Positions 32,580 through 33,700 of a stretch of 33,700 nt of DNA are shown one piece after another. Source of the DNA: Utricularia gibba (taxonomy: Eukaryota; Streptophyta; Magnoliopsida; Lamiales; Lentibulariaceae); NCBI GenBank assembly GCA_002189035.1, contig NEEC01000362.1:1-33700 (forward strand). The letters run 5' to 3'. The translations under genes and the position numbers were made by a program. The notes under the pieces are model-generated. The model was not told the origin of the DNA, did no database searches, and worked only from the letters and a program-made list of their open reading frames with translations. Positions within the stretch are counted from its first letter, which is position 1. The number at the start of each line of letters is the position of its first letter.

Positions 32580-33700
32580 GATTTGCATCCAGTTGACCTC
32601 ATGAGCCATACAGAAATCGGGGTCAAGGACCAAGTTCCCAGCGAGACTGGCCGCCACAAAACGAGAAGCGGTTCCTTGAAAAACCATGTAGGCAGCCCCG
32701 AAAACGAACGATAATAAATACATCACTTTATTTGCCGGACTACAACTAACTCTCGGTGCAAGCCAAACTTACCTTTGTCCCGTTCCAGGTGCACCCAAAG
32801 ACCGCCTGCTCAAGTATAAAGTAAGTTGTTGAAAAAATCATGTGGGGTGCACGTGACATCATAATTTAAACAAATGCATCATTTTTTTTAATCGATTTGC
32901 ATCCAGTTGACCTCATGAGCCATACAGAATCGGGGTCAAGGACCAAGTTCCCAGCGAGACTGGCCGCCACAAAACGAGAAGCGGTTCCTTGAAAAACCAT
33001 GTAGGCAGCCCCGAAAACCGAACGATAATAAATACATCACTTTATTTGCCGGACTACAACTAACTCTCGGTGCAAGCCAAACTTACCTTTTGTCCCGTTC
33101 CGGTGCACCCAAAGACCGCCTGCTCAAGTATAAAGTAAGTTGTTGAAAAAATCATGTGGGGTGCACGTGACATCATAATTTAACAAATGCATCATTTTTT
33201 TAATCGATTTGCATCCAGTTGACCTATGAGCCATACAGAATCGGGGTCAAGGACCAAGTTCCCAGCGAGACTGGCCGCCATAAAACGAGAAGCGGTTCCT
33301 TGAAAAACCATGTAGGCAGCCCCGAAAACGAACGATAATAAATACATCACTTTATTTGCCGGACTACAACTAACTCTCGATGCAAGCCATACCTTACCTT
33401 TGTCCGTTCCAGGTGCACCCAAGACCGCCTGCTCAAGTATAAAGTAAGTTGTTGAAAAAATCATGTGGGGTGCACGTGACATCATAATTTAAACAAATGC
33501 ATCATTTTTTTTAATCGATTTGCATCCAGTTGACCTCATGAGCCATACAGAATCGGGGTCAAGGACCAAGTTCCCAGCGAGACTGGCCGCCACAAAACGA
33601 GAAGCGGTTCCTTGAAAAACCATGTAGGCAGCCCCGAAAACCGAACGATAATAAATACATCTTTTATTTGCCGGACTACAACTAACTCTCGATGCAAGCC
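32580..33700. repeat. Four class A monomers, last one cut by window end
   Basis: Monomers begin at 32580, 32894, 33206 and 33517. The first has the post-B ATTCGATTT. The third has CTCGATGCAAGCCATACC. The fourth has the pre-B marks CATCTTTTATTTG and CTCGATGCAAG and stops at GCAAGCC. Confidence 0.95.

Larger units (their letters stand above)
1..33700. repeat. Satellite DNA array, ~308-bp tandem monomer, ~109 copies
   Basis: The whole window is one head-to-tail array in a single orientation. The phase mark GATTTGCATCC (or a close variant) recurs 109 times between 254 and 33517, giving 108 complete units averaging 308 bp. Most lie between 294 and 316 bp; the extremes are 267 and 316. No unique or foreign sequence interrupts it and neither edge of the array is reached. 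Two classes (A majority, B minority) and A/B blends are present. Monomer order: phase mark, CCTCATGAGCCATA, GAGACTGGCCGCCAC, CCTTGAAAAACCATGTAGGC, TAATAAATACATC, GACCGCCT, TATAAAGTA, CATGTGGGGTGCACGTGA, TAATTTAAACAAATGCATC, then a T tract. This is the organisation of a eukaryotic satellite. The family is not recognised, and a centromeric or pericentromeric location is inference only. Confidence 0.98.
29162..33700. repeat. Five-monomer higher-order repeat, ~1.55 kb, three copies
   Basis: B units begin at 29162, 30724 and 32269, spaced 1562 and 1545 bp, five monomers each. In every period the unit right after B opens with ATTCGATTT (29474, 31034, 32580). The unit right before the next B carries CATCTTTTATTTG or CATCTTTTTATTTG plus CTCGATGCAAG (30410, 31957, 33517). 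The first two complete pre-B units also have CCAAGTGCACCCAAAAACC and GTGATATCGTAA. The third copy is cut at the window end. In-register markers over three periods are the standard sign of a higher-order repeat. By this order the next B unit should start near 33828. Confidence 0.9.

Noticed and set aside
1-33700. CRISPR array
   Set aside because: Repeats are direct and regular, but the unit is 308 bp and the whole unit repeats. There are no short repeats separated by unique spacers and no cas genes.
1-33700. rRNA, 5S or tRNA gene cluster
   Set aside because: Tandem structure suggested a gene cluster, but I find no rRNA core sequence, no tRNA cloverleaf and no convincing pol III A or B box in the monomer.
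1-33700. Transposon, LTR or Helitron origin
   Set aside because: No terminal inverted repeats, target-site duplications, transposase or reverse-transcriptase frames are visible. The array runs past both window edges, so an ancestral element cannot be seen here.

Overview
The window is one uninterrupted satellite-DNA array. Every base from 1 to 33700 belongs to a head-to-tail tandem repeat with a monomer of about 308 bp. Using the motif GATTTGCATCC as phase mark I located 109 monomer starts, from 254 to 33517. The 108 complete units between them average 308 bp, and a partial unit lies at each end. I see no protein gene, RNA gene, transposon, CRISPR array or unique sequence. This points to a eukaryotic chromosome in a satellite or heterochromatic (possibly centromeric or pericentromeric) block. 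I do not recognise the family and cannot name the organism. A typical monomer (3302-3617) is about 45% GC and carries about 14 CpG, close to chance expectation. CpG decay is therefore weak, which suits a lightly methylated genome or a young array.

There are two diverged monomer classes. Class A is the majority: CCAGTTGACC after the phase mark, CATACAGAATCGGGGTC, AACGATAATAAA, CTCGGTGCAAGCC, AAAGTAAGTTGTTG, and a T7-T10 tract before the next unit. Class B is the minority: CCTTTTGTCC, CATAAAGAATCG, TTCCTAGCG, AACGTTAATAAA, CTTTCTTTGCCGGGC, TTTGGGCAAGGCC, AAAGTATGTTGTTA, usually with GTATTCA in place of the T tract before it. Clear B units begin at 869, 15567, 17419, 18970, 19897, 27927, 29162, 30724 and 32269. 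Blended or chimeric B/A units begin at 7009, 14060, 20824, 24219, 26389 and 28547. Nine further A units (1483, 2690, 3618, 4852, 7591, 8819, 10047, 12217, 22384) have shortened segments in the region where A and B differ most.

Layout: the left part (1 to about 14 kb) is mostly A, with short units often four monomers apart and B units 20 and 23 monomers apart. From 14 kb rightward B recurs mostly every 2-7 monomers. The right end (29162-33700) is a higher-order repeat of five monomers, about 1.55 kb (B + four A). Its markers recur in register: ATTCGATTT in the unit after B, and CATCTTTTATT plus CTCGATGCAAG in the unit before B.

The observation most worth checking is that many one-base 'deletions' fall exactly at columns where A and B (or A subtypes) differ, as if ambiguous bases had been dropped. 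This looks like consensus building over mixed repeat copies. If so, the shortened units are 'ghost' B units and the five-monomer order may extend through much of the window. Within the monomer, a block of about 50 bp around a 20-bp imperfect dyad (ATGT-N3-GTGCAC-N3-ACAT, overlapping the E-box CACGTG) is nearly invariant in A and B and is the best candidate for a protein-binding element.
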